Source of the DNA: Pseudomonas izuensis
GTDB lineage: Bacteria > Pseudomonadota > Gammaproteobacteria > Pseudomonadales > Pseudomonadaceae
Assembly: GCF_009861505.1 (NCBI RefSeq)
Contig: NZ_WTFT01000009.1
Coordinates: 197,751 to 261,750, forward strand
Length of the DNA: 64,000 bases
Reading direction: 5' to 3'
Under the pieces are notes generated by a model, which was given only the letters and a program-made list of their open reading frames with translations, did not search any database and was not told where the DNA came from. Shown here in pieces: positions 35,059 through 44,753 of this stretch. A program made the position numbers and the translations under genes. Each line of letters starts with the position of its first letter. Within the stretch, counting starts at the first letter, position 1.

Positions 35059-36489
35059 CTATCGCTCCTTCTGTATGGGCTGCGCTGCAACCATCTGCGC
35101 CGACCATCCCCCACCCAACGCGCGTATCAGTTGGACCGTTGCCCGGCGCTGCCGGGTATTCAAGTCCAGTGCACTGCGTCGCGATTGAAGGTTCGCAGTC
35201 TGTGCCGTGACCACCTCGATATAGCTCACCGCGCCGTCGCGATAGAGGTTGTTAGCCAAATCAAGAGCACGCTGGGTTGCAACAACTGCCCGCTGTTCGT
35301 CGCTCGCAGCCTCCCCGTATCTGTTCAGCGACGAGAGCTGATCTTCCACTTGCTGAAAAGCCGACAAAACGACACCTCGATACACATGCCCTTCCTGATC
35401 AAGTACCGCTTCTGCACGGGCTATTTCCGCTTTTCGACGGCCACCATCGAAGAGACTGACCAGTAAGCCGGGACCGGCTGCCCAAAAAATATTCGGGGCG
35501 GAGAGAAAGTTACCGAAATCGTCGCTCTGATATCCGCCTATCCCGCTCAATCGAACGGAGGGGAAATAGGCCTTGCGCGCTACGCCGACACTGGCATTGG
35601 CCGCTGCAATCCGATGCTGCGCTGCCGCGATGTCTGGACGGCGTTGCAACAAGTCGGAGGGTATGCCCAACGGAATCACAGGGACGTCACCGGCAAGCAG
35701 TTTTGGCTCCAATGAGAAGCTCGAAGCATTCGCCCCCACCAAGGCAGCAATAGCATGTTCAAGCAATGCGCGTTGAGCCTGAACCTGATGTAGCTGCGAA
35801 CCCGCAGTCTCAAGTTGTGCCTGTGCTCGGGCAAGATCCAAACCCGATGCGACGCCTCCTCGATGACGCTCGGCAGCCATGGACGCCGCCCGCGCGTATG
35901 CACTTTCAGTTTCTTGCAGCAGGCTGATCTCCTTATCGGCCCCTCTCAATGCAACCACTGTATCTGCGAGTTGAATTTGCAGCGCCAAACGCGCCGACGC
36001 AAGATCGGCCTGAGCGGCCTGCTCTTGGGATACTCCTGCCGCGACTTGCTGGCTTACGCGCCCCCAGAGGTCGATTTCGTAATCAAAATTCAGAGCAAGA
36101 GTGGCACTGCTGTAATTATCTGGGGATGATTCACCGCGTAACGGTCGACGCTCCGATTGACGATTGCGAGCCCCGTTTAGGCTTGAGTCAACAGACGGCA
36201 TGCGTGCGGCCCGAATGGTATCGGTGGTCGCGCGTGCTTGCTGATAACGCGCCAGTGCGCTTCCAAGATCGGGGCTGTTGGCGATCAACCGCGCCTCCAG
36301 GCGATCAAGTTCAGGATCCTTGTAAATGGACCACCATTTTTCCTGGGCCAACGGAATGGATGTGGCAGAGACATCGCCCCTTTTTTCCTTGTAATTGTCT
36401 GTGATCGGTACCTGTGGCAACGGGGGTTGTGGGGCAGACGCGCATCCGGTCAACACAGCGAGGGTTGCAATGACATACGCCCCTCTCAT
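35059..36489 (-). CDS. Outer-membrane efflux lipoprotein (NodT/OprM family)
   Basis: A 476-residue TolC-like channel subunit. The lipoprotein signal ends in LTGC (about residue 16). Two outer-membrane-efflux repeats are seen, with typical WWSIYKDPELDRLEARLIANSPDL and LLQRRPDIAAAQHRIAAANASVGVARKAYFPS stretches. It would form the exit duct of the pump encoded by the two upstream genes, and overlaps the adaptor gene by 4 nt. If the pump's inner-membrane gene is dead, this product would have to serve another transporter. Confidence 0.92.
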   Translation of the reverse strand: MRGAYVIATLAVLTGCASAPQPPLPQVPITDNYKEKRGDVSATSIPLAQEKWWSIYKDPELDRLEARLIANSPDLGSALARYQQARATTDTIRAARMPSVDSSLNGARNRQSERRPLRGESSPDNYSSATLALNFDYEIDLWGRVSQQVAAGVSQEQAAQADLASARLALQIQLADTVVALRGADKEISLLQETESAYARAASMAAERHRGGVASGLDLARAQAQLETAGSQLHQVQAQRALLEHAIAALVGANASSFSLEPKLLAGDVPVIPLGIPSDLLQRRPDIAAAQHRIAAANASVGVARKAYFPSVRLSGIGGYQSDDFGNFLSAPNIFWAAGPGLLVSLFDGGRRKAEIARAEAVLDQEGHVYRGVVLSAFQQVEDQLSSLNRYGEAASDEQRAVVATQRALDLANNLYRDGAVSYIEVVTAQTANLQSRRSALDLNTRQRRATVQLIRALGGGWSAQMVAAQPIQKER

Positions 36490-37640
36490 GGCTTAGCTCC
36501 TTCGGTTTCAGCGACGGCTATACGGACGGGATCGCCATTGGCTATCCCGTCCGGTGGGTTATTGATAACCCGATCCGACTCCTGCAAGCCTGCCAACTGA
36601 ATGATATTTCCAAAGTCACGGGCGATGGTTACCTGCCGCAGTTGTGCAAGACCATCATTTCCGACTGCCGCCACCTGAACACCAGATTTACCAAGAATAA
36701 TTGCGCTCGGTGGCAAGCCGAACTGCTGCGCCACGGAACTCTGCCCATCAAATCGCACCAACGCGAAACCACCCGGCAACAGCTCACCAGAAGGATTGTC
36801 CACCGTGAGCTGCACTCTCATGGCCCCCGTTCCTGTATTAATCGCTTGGGCAAGCGACTGTACGGTTGCAGAGTAAGTGTGGTCCGGCCTCTCAGGTACG
36901 CTGAGCTTTGCTGGGCTCCCCTCCTGAATATTGGCAACCTGCCGTTGCGGCACATCCACATACACTCTTATTCGACGTGTATCCGAGACGACAAATAGCT
37001 CACTACCTGAGTTCATCCCACCATTGATCAATGCCCCTACATCGGTGTTACGAGCCGTGATGACACCATCAAACGGCGCAACAAGACGCTTGAATTGCTG
37101 CTGGGCCAGCAAGCGCTCGACGTTCGCAGTCAGTGCGCTTACTTCAGCTTTTTTCGCTTGAAAATCAGCCGCCCGCTCTTCGGCTTCCTGCCGCGAAACA
37201 GAGTCGCTGGCAAGAAGTGCTTGCCAGCGCTTCGCAGTAGATTCGGCTAGGGAGGCATCGCTACGTGCACGTACTAACTCTGCACGAGCCTGGAGGATCT
37301 GTTGGTCGAGATCTGGCGTTTCGATCTCAGCCAATACCTGACCAGCCTTAACCTTGTCGCCAATATCGACCATCCAACGCTGGAGATAGCCACTGACTCG
37401 GGCATGAATCGGTGCTCGGGACCAAGCTTCGATACGGGCGGACAGCTCAATCGTCGATGCAGGTACAGCTGTGGGAGAAATCAAAGCAACAGATTTGGTG
37501 CTCTGGACATGGGCTCGACTCTCCAGCGCCTCAGCACGAGACCAACGTAAAAACAGGCCGGTGATCACCACGACGAGAGCGATACAGATAAGGATCAACG
37601 CAGCCGGGCGGCGCAAGATGTGGACGGATTCAGTACTCAT
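36486..37640 (-). CDS. RND periplasmic adaptor (membrane fusion protein)
   Basis: A 384-residue adaptor from ATG 37640 (MSTESVHIL), with GGAG upstream; the frame continues to 37730 without support. One N-terminal membrane helix (PAALILICIALVVVITGLFLRW), then lipoyl halves (GYLQRWMVDIGDKVKAGQVLAEIETPDL and APFDGVITARNTDVGALI, each in its own place) around a helical hairpin, then beta-barrel regions. It links the inner-membrane pump to the outer-membrane channel. It starts one base after the pump gene's stop. Confidence 0.92.
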   Translation of the reverse strand: MSTESVHILRRPAALILICIALVVVITGLFLRWSRAEALESRAHVQSTKSVALISPTAVPASTIELSARIEAWSRAPIHARVSGYLQRWMVDIGDKVKAGQVLAEIETPDLDQQILQARAELVRARSDASLAESTAKRWQALLASDSVSRQEAEERAADFQAKKAEVSALTANVERLLAQQQFKRLVAPFDGVITARNTDVGALINGGMNSGSELFVVSDTRRIRVYVDVPQRQVANIQEGSPAKLSVPERPDHTYSATVQSLAQAINTGTGAMRVQLTVDNPSGELLPGGFALVRFDGQSSVAQQFGLPPSAIILGKSGVQVAAVGNDGLAQLRQVTIARDFGNIIQLAGLQESDRVINNPPDGIANGDPVRIAVAETEGAKP

Positions 37641-37641
37641 A

Positions 37642-40524
37642 TCAAGCAACTCCAGAGACAGACAACGCTTGCGCAGATTTGGCGCGACTTGAGTTACGCC
37701 CGTGCACAAGGCTGAACAGCACAGGCACAAACATCAGAGTGGCGATGGTGGCGAAGATCAGACCGCCAATGACCGCTCGACCCAACGGAGCGTTTTGCTC
37801 ACCGCCCTCGCCCACGCCAAGCGCCATCGGCAACATTCCGATAATCATCGCCAGGGCAGTCATCAACACGGGACGGAAACGGACAAAGCCAGCCTCCAGG
37901 GCGGCAGCCACTGGGTCGCCGATTAGTTCGAGCTGTTCACGGGCGAAACTGACCACAAGGACACTATTGGCAGTGGCCACCCCCATACACATGATTGCCC
38001 CCGTGAGCGCAGGCACTGATAGCGTCGTGTCTGTGGCAAACAGCATCCAGACGATGCCCGCCAGCGCAGCGGACAAACCGGAAACGATGACTGCCGGATC
38101 CAACCAGGACTGGAAATTCACAACGATGAGCAGATAGATCAGGACAATGGCGCCGATCAACCCGAATAGCAGTCCGGAGAAGGCTTTCTCCATGGTCTGT
38201 ACCTGCCCGAGAAGATGCACGGATGAACCTTTCGGCACATCATCCTCCGTATCGGCCAACACCTTGCGGATATCTGCGGCAACAGCAGCAAGATCTCTGT
38301 CCTGTGTAGCAGCATGGATCTGGACCATTGGCTGAATGTTGTAATGGCTCACAAGTGCGCTGCCAGTGGTTCGCTCAAAACGTGCAACACCTCCCAACGT
38401 TGTACCCGCAGGTGAAACACCGTTCCCTACAGGAAGATTCGAAAGCGCCGCTAGCGAGTCGAGATCGTACTGAGGGGTCTGCATCACAATGGAATAACTC
38501 ACTCCATTAGCGGGATTGAGCCAGTAGGTCGGCGCGACCTGGCTGCTACCTGCAAGATTGATCACTAGACTGTTGGCGACATCGCGCGTGTTCAGCCCCA
38601 GCAGCCCTCCCTGCGCCCGATCAAAATCGATGTTGAATTTGGGCGCCATGTTCGATTGCTGAATGCGGGCATCCGCTACACCTGGAATTGCGCGGATACT
38701 TTTGAGTAAGCGCTGCGCGTAACCGAAATTCGCCTCAATGTTCGCCCCCCTCACCTGTATATCAATCGGTGCGGGTGCGCCGAAGTTAAGGATCTGGCTG
38801 ACGATATCAGCGGGTGGGAATGAAAACGTCGCATCAGGAAAACGCTCAGGTAGGATCTCGCGTAACTGCCGCACGTAATCGGCAGTAGGGCGGTGCCCGT
38901 CTCGTAATGCGATTTGGAAGTCGCCATCCTGTGAGCCCATTACGCCCGTGTTGTTGTAGGTCGTATTGGTAGGGCTATTCGGCAAGCCGATGTTATCAAC
39001 CAACGTCTCAATCTCTTCGGAGGGGATGACCTCACGAACTGCTCGTTCAATGTGCGCAAAGCGTGCGGCCGTTTCCTCTACTTGTGTGCCTACTGGAAGA
39101 CGGACATGCATCAGCACCTGCCCAGAGTCGACCGTAGGAAAGAAATTCGCGCCGAGGAAAGGCACCAAGCCGAAGGAAAGCATTACGACTGCGGCGAATC
39201 CGACGAGAAAGGCTTTGCGGGTAGCCAATGCCCGCTCAAGCAGGTCGCGATAGCCACCACGAAAGCGCTCAAAGCGTTTCTCGAAATCACGTTGAAACCG
39301 AACCAGCGGGTTGCGCGACTGGGTCACGGCGTGCGCATCTGCGTGGATGCCTTCGCTCATTGCATGGGGCTTCAACAGATACTTGGCCATTGTTGGAACC
39401 AAGGTCCGTGACAAAATGAAAGAGCACACCATGGCAAAAATGACCGACAACGCCATAGGTACAAACAGGAAGCGTGATACGCCTTCCAGGAAGAACATCG
39501 GCACAAATGCTATGCAGATACAAAGGAGCGAAACGAACGCTGGGGTGACGATTTGCCGAGCACCGTCAAGGATCGATGTTTCTACATCCTTACCCTGTTC
39601 GAGATGCCAGTTAATGTTTTCGATGGTGACTGTTGCATCGTCCACCAATATGCCGATGGCAAGCGCAAGCCCCCCTAGGGTCATCAAGTTCAATGTCTGC
39701 CCGAGCGCGGAAAGCGCCAGGATTGAACCGAGGATCGACAGTGGAATCGAAATTGCGATGATGATCGTCGAGCGCCAACTCCCCAGAAATAGCAAAATCA
39801 TGATGCTCGTCAGAACAGCCGCGATAGCACCTTCGAGCGCCACTCCCTTGATTGCAGCTCGAACGAAAACAGATTGATCATTGATCGCCAAAACCCGCAG
39901 TGAGTCGGGGAGCGCTCCGCGCATCTGATCCAGCTTCTCGCGGATGCCGTCTACGATAGACAGCGTGGAGACAGATCCGTTTTTCAAGACAGAGAGCAAG
40001 ACAGAGCGCCCACCGTCAACGTGCACGATGTTCGTCTGCACGGCGCTGCCATCGCGCACGTCCGCAACATCACGCATGAAAATAGTGGATCCGTTGACGA
40101 ACTTGACCGGAATACGACCAATATCCTCAATCAGGGTTGGTGCGCTATTAAGCTGTAGCGTGTATTCCAGCCCCCCGATTTTTTGAGTACCAACTGGGAT
40201 AAGGACGTTGTGCACGGCCAATGCGGCCGCGACATCCTGGGCCGAGAGACCTCGCGCCTGAAGAGCTTCCGGTCTGACATCGATTTGGACTTGACGCTGC
40301 TTACCACCGTAAGGCCACGGAACCACAGCGCCAGGTACTGTGATGAGCTGAGTACGTACATCATTGGTCGCGACATCGAAAAGCGACTGCTCAGATAGGG
40401 TCCACACTATTTCCATGCCTCGTGCGTTATTAACGTCAGTAGTCGTGAGATCCAATACAGCCAATTTTTTAGTACCGAACCCGGCCCAACGAAATTCGTT
40501 GATCAGAATGTCCATCAAAATCAC
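37642..40524 (-). pseudogene. RND efflux pump inner-membrane subunit, 5'-truncated
   Basis: A 960-residue frame with strong RND homology from about residue 42 (TLSEQSLFDVATNDVRTQL..PWPYGGK) to the end. Family proteins are about 1,030-1,080 residues and have an extra 120-150 N-terminal residues with TM1 and part of the first porter subdomain; here they are replaced by about 40 unrelated residues. The homology break (about 40,400) is about 200 bases from the island terminus, so the missing part cannot be nearby. Charged TM4 residues (GILVDDATVTIENI) are kept. It is the HAE1-type multidrug group. Probably inactive, though a shortened protein could be made. Confidence 0.85.
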
Positions 40525-40608
40525 AAATTATGGACATATTGAAAAATTTCTTAACTTATTGATTTGGATAATTTTTTGTGTCCATGTCCATGCCTAAGCT
40601 CACTAATA
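40402..40608. other. AT-rich right terminus of the island
   Basis: About 200 bases after the RND homology break. Bases 40515-40580 are strongly AT-rich, with TGGACA at 40531-40536 and tandem TGTCCATGTCCA at 40579-40590, the inverse of motifs at the left end. This corresponds to the short AT-rich 3' end described for GInts and probably holds recombinase arm sites. Confidence 0.7.
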
Positions 40609-40615
40609 CAGAACT
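40594..40615. other. attR: terminal inverted repeat plus target core
   Basis: CTAAGCTCAC (40594-40603) is the exact inverse of GTGAGCTTAG at the left end; TAATA follows, then CAGAACT (40609-40615), after which the interrupted channel gene resumes in frame. Confidence 0.8.
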
Positions 40616-41211
40616 TCGACAAGACCATCGTTTCCATCCCGACCTGGCGCCTGATGTCCGAGTCGTTCAAGAACTGGCGTGGCATGCAGCAGTCCGGTGG
40701 TCGACGGATCAAGCGCAGCCTGTTCATCGACGCCAGCGGTGTGCGTTTCATCCGCGATGACGAAGAGCAGAAACTGTCCCAGGTGCATTTACTGACTGAC
40801 TACATCAGCCGCAAACAGGCTGAACTCAAGGCCTGGAATGAAGCCCAGGGCAACGTCGCGGCCATGTCGGCCAACCGTCGGCGCATGACCAACATCGGGA
40901 CATTTCGCGCCTATGCCCTGGCGTACCTGAAGAGTCACCCGGAGGTCCAGCCGAACATGACCTGTATGGTTCGGCAGATGCAGACCACGGCCCAGGGCGT
41001 TCCACTGGAAATCTACTGTTTCACCCGCACCACGGCGTGGGCCGATTACGAGCGAATCCAGGGGGATATTTTCGACTACCTGCTGGCGGTGCTGCCGGAG
41101 TTCGGGTTGAGCCTTTATCAGCAGCCCAGCGGCACGGATTTGCGCGCCGGCTTGCTGCCGGCGGTCCTCGGCGCCAGCCATATTCCCGAGCCGGAAAAGC
41201 ACATCATGTAG
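40609..41211 (+). pseudogene. YbdG-type mechanosensitive channel, 3' half
   Basis: C-terminal 200 codons of the split channel gene: QNFDKTIVSIPTWRLMSESFKNWRGM continues the motif broken at 3744, and SLFIDASGVRFI, TNIGTFRAYALAYLKSHPEV and TRTTAWADYERIQGDIFDYLLAVLPEFGL match the YbdG soluble domain. The island end supplies an in-frame ATG at 40564, so a hybrid cytosolic fragment of 215 residues could be expressed, but it would lack the membrane pore. It converges on the S41 gene. Confidence 0.92.
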
Positions 41212-41252
41212 CACCGGTCTTGCGGCGCGCATGATCAATGGCGCCCATCCGG

Positions 41253-42728
41253 TCATAACTTATCAAGAACCCACTGTTGAACAGCGGCTGTATCGTTTAT
41301 ATCCCCGTCAAAAACGAACCGGGGGTCATAACTTTGATTATTGCCTCGCGTTCGGCCTCTCCATACTTTTAACGGTAGCCAGAACCGGGCGCCACTCGGC
41401 AGCGTTTGAGCGCCTATATCGATATAAAGCGTATCGGCGCTCGTAGGTAACCCAAAATGAACAACCCCCGGAACAGCAAGCACGACGTCCGCAAAATCCA
41501 GACAGGCACTCGCGCAAAATGAGTCAGTCACCAGTGCAAGCTGACCTTTGAAACCCTGGTCATTGGCGCCTCTTGCTCCCTCTTGATCAACCGAAGAAGT
41601 GCCCGGCTGTCGCAACCAGTCTTTTTTCTCGTGAAGGGCAGATTCCATCGATCGGGTTAAACCGAAAACAAACCTATACGGCTCACTGTTTTTCCCATAG
41701 TCGCTTTCCATGGCAGTGAGCGCTTTATTGAGCGTTGAGAGTGCAAAAGGCGAAACACGCCACATCGCATACGCATGAGAGGACTCATCCAGGCTTTTTG
41801 CCCGTTGCGGGCCTAATAGAGCAGACAGTATTTCAGCCCCCACCAAACTGTTACCGCCGCGATTACCTCGTGTATCGAGCACAACCAGCTTGGCATCATC
41901 GATACGCTTGATGGCGTCGAGCATTTTATCGAGGGAAGCATTCTCGGCGGCTGACGGCATGAAGTTTGATGCCTGTATCCAGTACCGCCCTCCCCCCAAA
42001 TTCTGGAGCGTTTGGGGTGGTTGCGGCTGGCGCAAAAAGGCTGCCAATTGCCCGTGATCTTCTTGCCATAACAGAGGAAAGTGTTGCCTGACGCCATTCG
42101 GGAGAACAACCAGACAACTTTTTGACAAGGTCCTCGCCAGCACGGGGTAGCTGGCATCATCGACCGTCAACTGCTTAGCCAAATGCAACCAGGTCGACGT
42201 TAGATCAAGCCTGCGATCAATATAAGGAGACAGTTCACTCTCCAGAATCTCGCGGACTGATTTGTTATCACAGGCTATAACCTCGGAATCTAGCGGCGGT
42301 AACGGTACAGGCCAATTTTTAGCAACGTGCTTTACAACGAATCTCTGCCCCTGCAGATCCAGAAGAAAGCCTGCCCAGGAAGATTTCCCTGGATTGTTTT
42401 GACTCAGGCCAACATGTCCGTCCTTGAAGCCGGCAATGTAAAAATCAAGGACGGCTTGGGAGTCTTTCCGTGAGTCGACACGTTTGGACAGCTCACTCGC
42501 TTTCAGAAAGCCCTGTTCAACCCAGTCTGTAAACGCCTGGTTATTACTGTCCAAGACGCCAGGATGAGCAGTGACGATCAGTTGCCGCATGACCAGAAGG
42601 TCATCGATCGTTGATTGTTTCCAATCTTTTGTACGCGCTTGTTCAGCCAACACAGCTTCTGGCGTAGACACCATCAAGCCAGCCCACAGGCAGACACCCA
42701 CAGCCATTTTTTTGCACGCATATTTCAT
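41253..42728 (-). CDS. S41-family peptidase-like exported protein
   Basis: A 491-residue protein with a signal peptide (MAVGVCLWAGLMVSTPEAVLA). The C-terminal half has S41/tail-specific-protease features: LVVLDTRGNRGGNSLVGAEI (about 280-300) and LALVTDSFCASACLDFADVV (397-416), with Ser407 the likely nucleophile. No PDZ domain is obvious. AAGGGA precedes the ATG. Base composition is lower in GC than its neighbours, which hints at separate acquisition. It lies just outside the island, converging on the broken channel gene. Confidence 0.8.
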   Translation of the reverse strand: MKYACKKMAVGVCLWAGLMVSTPEAVLAEQARTKDWKQSTIDDLLVMRQLIVTAHPGVLDSNNQAFTDWVEQGFLKASELSKRVDSRKDSQAVLDFYIAGFKDGHVGLSQNNPGKSSWAGFLLDLQGQRFVVKHVAKNWPVPLPPLDSEVIACDNKSVREILESELSPYIDRRLDLTSTWLHLAKQLTVDDASYPVLARTLSKSCLVVLPNGVRQHFPLLWQEDHGQLAAFLRQPQPPQTLQNLGGGRYWIQASNFMPSAAENASLDKMLDAIKRIDDAKLVVLDTRGNRGGNSLVGAEILSALLGPQRAKSLDESSHAYAMWRVSPFALSTLNKALTAMESDYGKNSEPYRFVFGLTRSMESALHEKKDWLRQPGTSSVDQEGARGANDQGFKGQLALVTDSFCASACLDFADVVLAVPGVVHFGLPTSADTLYIDIGAQTLPSGARFWLPLKVWRGRTRGNNQSYDPRFVFDGDINDTAAVQQWVLDKL

Positions 42729-42809
42729 GCTGCCATTCCCTTGGTTCTTCCGCTGTCCATGGCTTACCAGCCTGCTTGCGGGTCCAACTGCCGCACCCTG
42801 CGGCAGCGC

Positions 42810-43676
42810 CTACACGAATTTGGCTACGCGCCGGATGCCCAAACGACTGATCCACACCGCTAGCAGAATCACACCACCGCCAAGGAGCAACCGTCCCAGT
42901 TCTTCATGCTGATTCCAGATCAGCAGATTGATCAGCAATCCGACCGGCACATGCAGGTTGTTCATCACCGCCAATGTTCCGCCATTGACCAGGCACGCGC
43001 CTTTGTTCCACCAGTACAGCCCCAAGGCAGTCGAGACCAGGCCGAGGAACAGCAGCACGCCCCATTGCAGCGGCGCTTCAGGCAGGAAGTTCTGTTTACC
43101 GAACAACAGAAATGCCGGCAATGCCACCGCCAGTGCGCCCAGATAGAAGTAGCCGAAGCGCCGATAATGCGGCAGGTCGCTCGGGTGCCGCGCCACCAGA
43201 TGCTTGTAGAGCACCTGCCCGGCGGCGTAGGTGAAGTTGGCCAATTGCAGCAGCAGGAAACCCATGAAGAAGTCCGGGTTGATCCGGTCATAACGAATCA
43301 CCGCCGCGCCCGCGACCGCCACCAGTGCAGCGATCAATGCCCAGGTATTGAAGCGGCGATTGAGCGCATCCTCGATCAGGGTCACGTGCAACGGCGTGAG
43401 GATGGTGAACAGCAACACTTCCGGCACCGTCAACACACGGAAACTCAAGTACAGGCAAACGTAGGTCACACCAAACTGCAACGCGCCGATCAGCAACATG
43501 CCGCGCATGAAGGCCGGCTCCACCGAGCGCCAGCGCGTCAGTGGAATGAACACCAGCCCGGCCAGCAGCACGCGCACCAGTACCGCGAAGTAACTGTCGA
43601 CATGGCCGGCGAGGTATTCGCCGATCAGACTGAAGGAAAACGCCTGGATCAGCGTGACAAAAAGTAGATAGCCCAT
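42810..43676 (-). CDS. EamA/DMT-family transporter
   Basis: A 288-residue, ten-helix inner-membrane exporter of the drug/metabolite family from ATG 43676 (MGYLLFVTLIQ), with GAGG upstream; the frame is open to 43814 but runs into REP sequence. Two EamA repeats are seen (SLIGEYLAGHVDSYFAVLVRVLLAG.. and FFMGFLLLQLANFTYAAGQVLYK..). Members export amino acids or similar metabolites. Substrate unknown. Confidence 0.88.
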   Translation of the reverse strand: MGYLLFVTLIQAFSFSLIGEYLAGHVDSYFAVLVRVLLAGLVFIPLTRWRSVEPAFMRGMLLIGALQFGVTYVCLYLSFRVLTVPEVLLFTILTPLHVTLIEDALNRRFNTWALIAALVAVAGAAVIRYDRINPDFFMGFLLLQLANFTYAAGQVLYKHLVARHPSDLPHYRRFGYFYLGALAVALPAFLLFGKQNFLPEAPLQWGVLLFLGLVSTALGLYWWNKGACLVNGGTLAVMNNLHVPVGLLINLLIWNQHEELGRLLLGGGVILLAVWISRLGIRRVAKFV

Positions 43677-43734
43677 GCTCGCCTCGTTTCGAATGGCGGC
43701 GACGATAGCGGTTTTTGCCGGTGATCGCACTAAA

Positions 43735-43832
43735 CCCTGTAGGAGCAAAGCTTGCTCGCGATGGCTGAGTGTCAGTCGACAACGATGTGACTGACCCACC
43801 GCTATCGCGAGCAAGCTTTGCTCCTACAGGGA
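43735..43832. repeat. REP pair (Pseudomonas-type)
   Basis: CCCTGTAGGAGCAAAGCTTGCTCGCGAT and its inverse, about 45 bases apart, upstream of the EamA gene. It is the divergent member of the four REP pairs in this window (AAAG instead of CGAG in the stem). Confidence 0.85.
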
Positions 43833-43856
43833 TAGGCAAGATCATCAAATCGCAGG

Positions 43857-43895
43857 CAAAAAAAAGCCCGATCTCGCTAAAGCGTTCAATCGGGC
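43857..43895 (-). terminator. Rho-independent terminator of azoR
   Basis: Stem GCCCGAT/ATCGGGC (43866-43872 and 43889-43895) with an inner CGCT/AGCG pairing; on the minus strand it is followed by eight Ts. It lies about 110 bases after the azoR stop. Confidence 0.8.
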
Positions 43896-44003
43896 CAGGG
43901 CACTCAGGAGCAATAAGTGCAAAGGGAGGTTCGATGCGCGTACAGGCTTGAAGGGTTGCGCCAGGTCACTAGACCATCCAGCGATTATCTGGCGATTAAC
44001 CGG

Positions 44004-44603
44004 TCAGGCCACCTGCGAAAGCTTGGCATTGGCCTGGTTCAGACCCTTCTCCTGGAAGCCGCCGCCCAGGTTCATGCCTTCGGCGTGAATGAACGTGACG
44101 TCGTGGATGCCGATGAAGCCCATGACCTGACGCAGGTAGGGTTCCTGGTGATCCGATGGCGCGCCGGCATGGATGCCGCCGCGAGCGGTCAGCACATAGG
44201 CGCGCTTGCCGTTGAGCAAACCCTGGGGACCGGTTTCGGTGTACTTGAAGGTCACGCCGGCACGCAGCACATGATCGAGCCAGGCTTTGAGGGTGCTCGG
44301 AATGGCGAAGTTGTACATCGGTGCGGCCATGACCAGTACGTCGGCGGCCAGCAATTCGTCGGTCAACTGGTTGGAACGTTCCAGGGACAGTTGTTCGATG
44401 TCACTGCGCTGATCGGCAGGTTTCATCCAGCCACCCAGCAGATTGATGTCCAGGTGCGGCACCGGGTTGACGGCCAGGTCACGAACGGTGATCTGGTCCT
44501 GCGGATGCGCGGCTTTCCACTGGTTGATAAAGGTCTGGGTCAGTTGACGGGAAACTGAGTCTTGCTGACGGGCACTGCTTTCGATGATCAGAACGCGGGA
44601 CAT
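44004..44603 (-). CDS. azoR: FMN-dependent NADH-azoreductase
   Basis: A 199-residue flavodoxin-fold quinone/azo reductase. SSARQQDSVSRQLT forms the phosphate-binding loop, APMYNFAIPSTLKAWLDH and TARGGI are the FMN-contact motifs of AzoR. It reduces quinones and azo dyes with NADH, protecting against quinone stress. Length matches the family (about 200). Monocistronic, with a terminator downstream. Confidence 0.94.
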   Translation of the reverse strand: MSRVLIIESSARQQDSVSRQLTQTFINQWKAAHPQDQITVRDLAVNPVPHLDINLLGGWMKPADQRSDIEQLSLERSNQLTDELLAADVLVMAAPMYNFAIPSTLKAWLDHVLRAGVTFKYTETGPQGLLNGKRAYVLTARGGIHAGAPSDHQEPYLRQVMGFIGIHDVTFIHAEGMNLGGGFQEKGLNQANAKLSQVA

Positions 44604-44753
44604 GGGATGTAGGCTCCATCTGAGAATGCTGTAAGTCGATGGAGTGAAGGTTAAACAGAGTCATATCGATGAAAAAGCGCAAATAACTGCTATAACCCAT
44701 CAATAAATTCGTTTATAAGCGGAGCATAGCCAGCTGACCTGCTCCGCTGGGGG

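Larger units (their letters stand above)
3738..40615 (+). mobile_element. GInt-type genomic island, 36.9 kb, integrated in the ybdG-like gene
   Basis: The island is bounded by CAGAACT (3738-3744 and 40609-40615); the period is 36,871 bp, the expected circle size. Inside, GTGAGCTTAG (3749-3758) is matched by its inverse at 40594-40603. The left end carries three tyrosine recombinases and a small HTH/coiled-coil gene, then cargo, then an AT-rich terminus. From the literature as I recall it, this tripartite plan defines GInts (ginABCD, cargo of 2.5 to over 70 kb, AT-rich 3' end, imperfect flanking repeats). No conjugation, replication or phage structural genes are seen, and none of the REP palindromes of the flanks occurs inside. 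The integrase genes are visibly more AT-rich than the chromosome. A Tn554-like classification is related but fits less well, since there are three integrases. Confidence 0.9.

Noticed and set aside
3738..40615. Prophage, ICE or Tn554-type transposon as identity of the island
   Set aside because: No phage structural, conjugation or replication genes are seen. Tn554 has two integrases and TnpC, while here there are three integrases plus a fourth gene, as in GInts.
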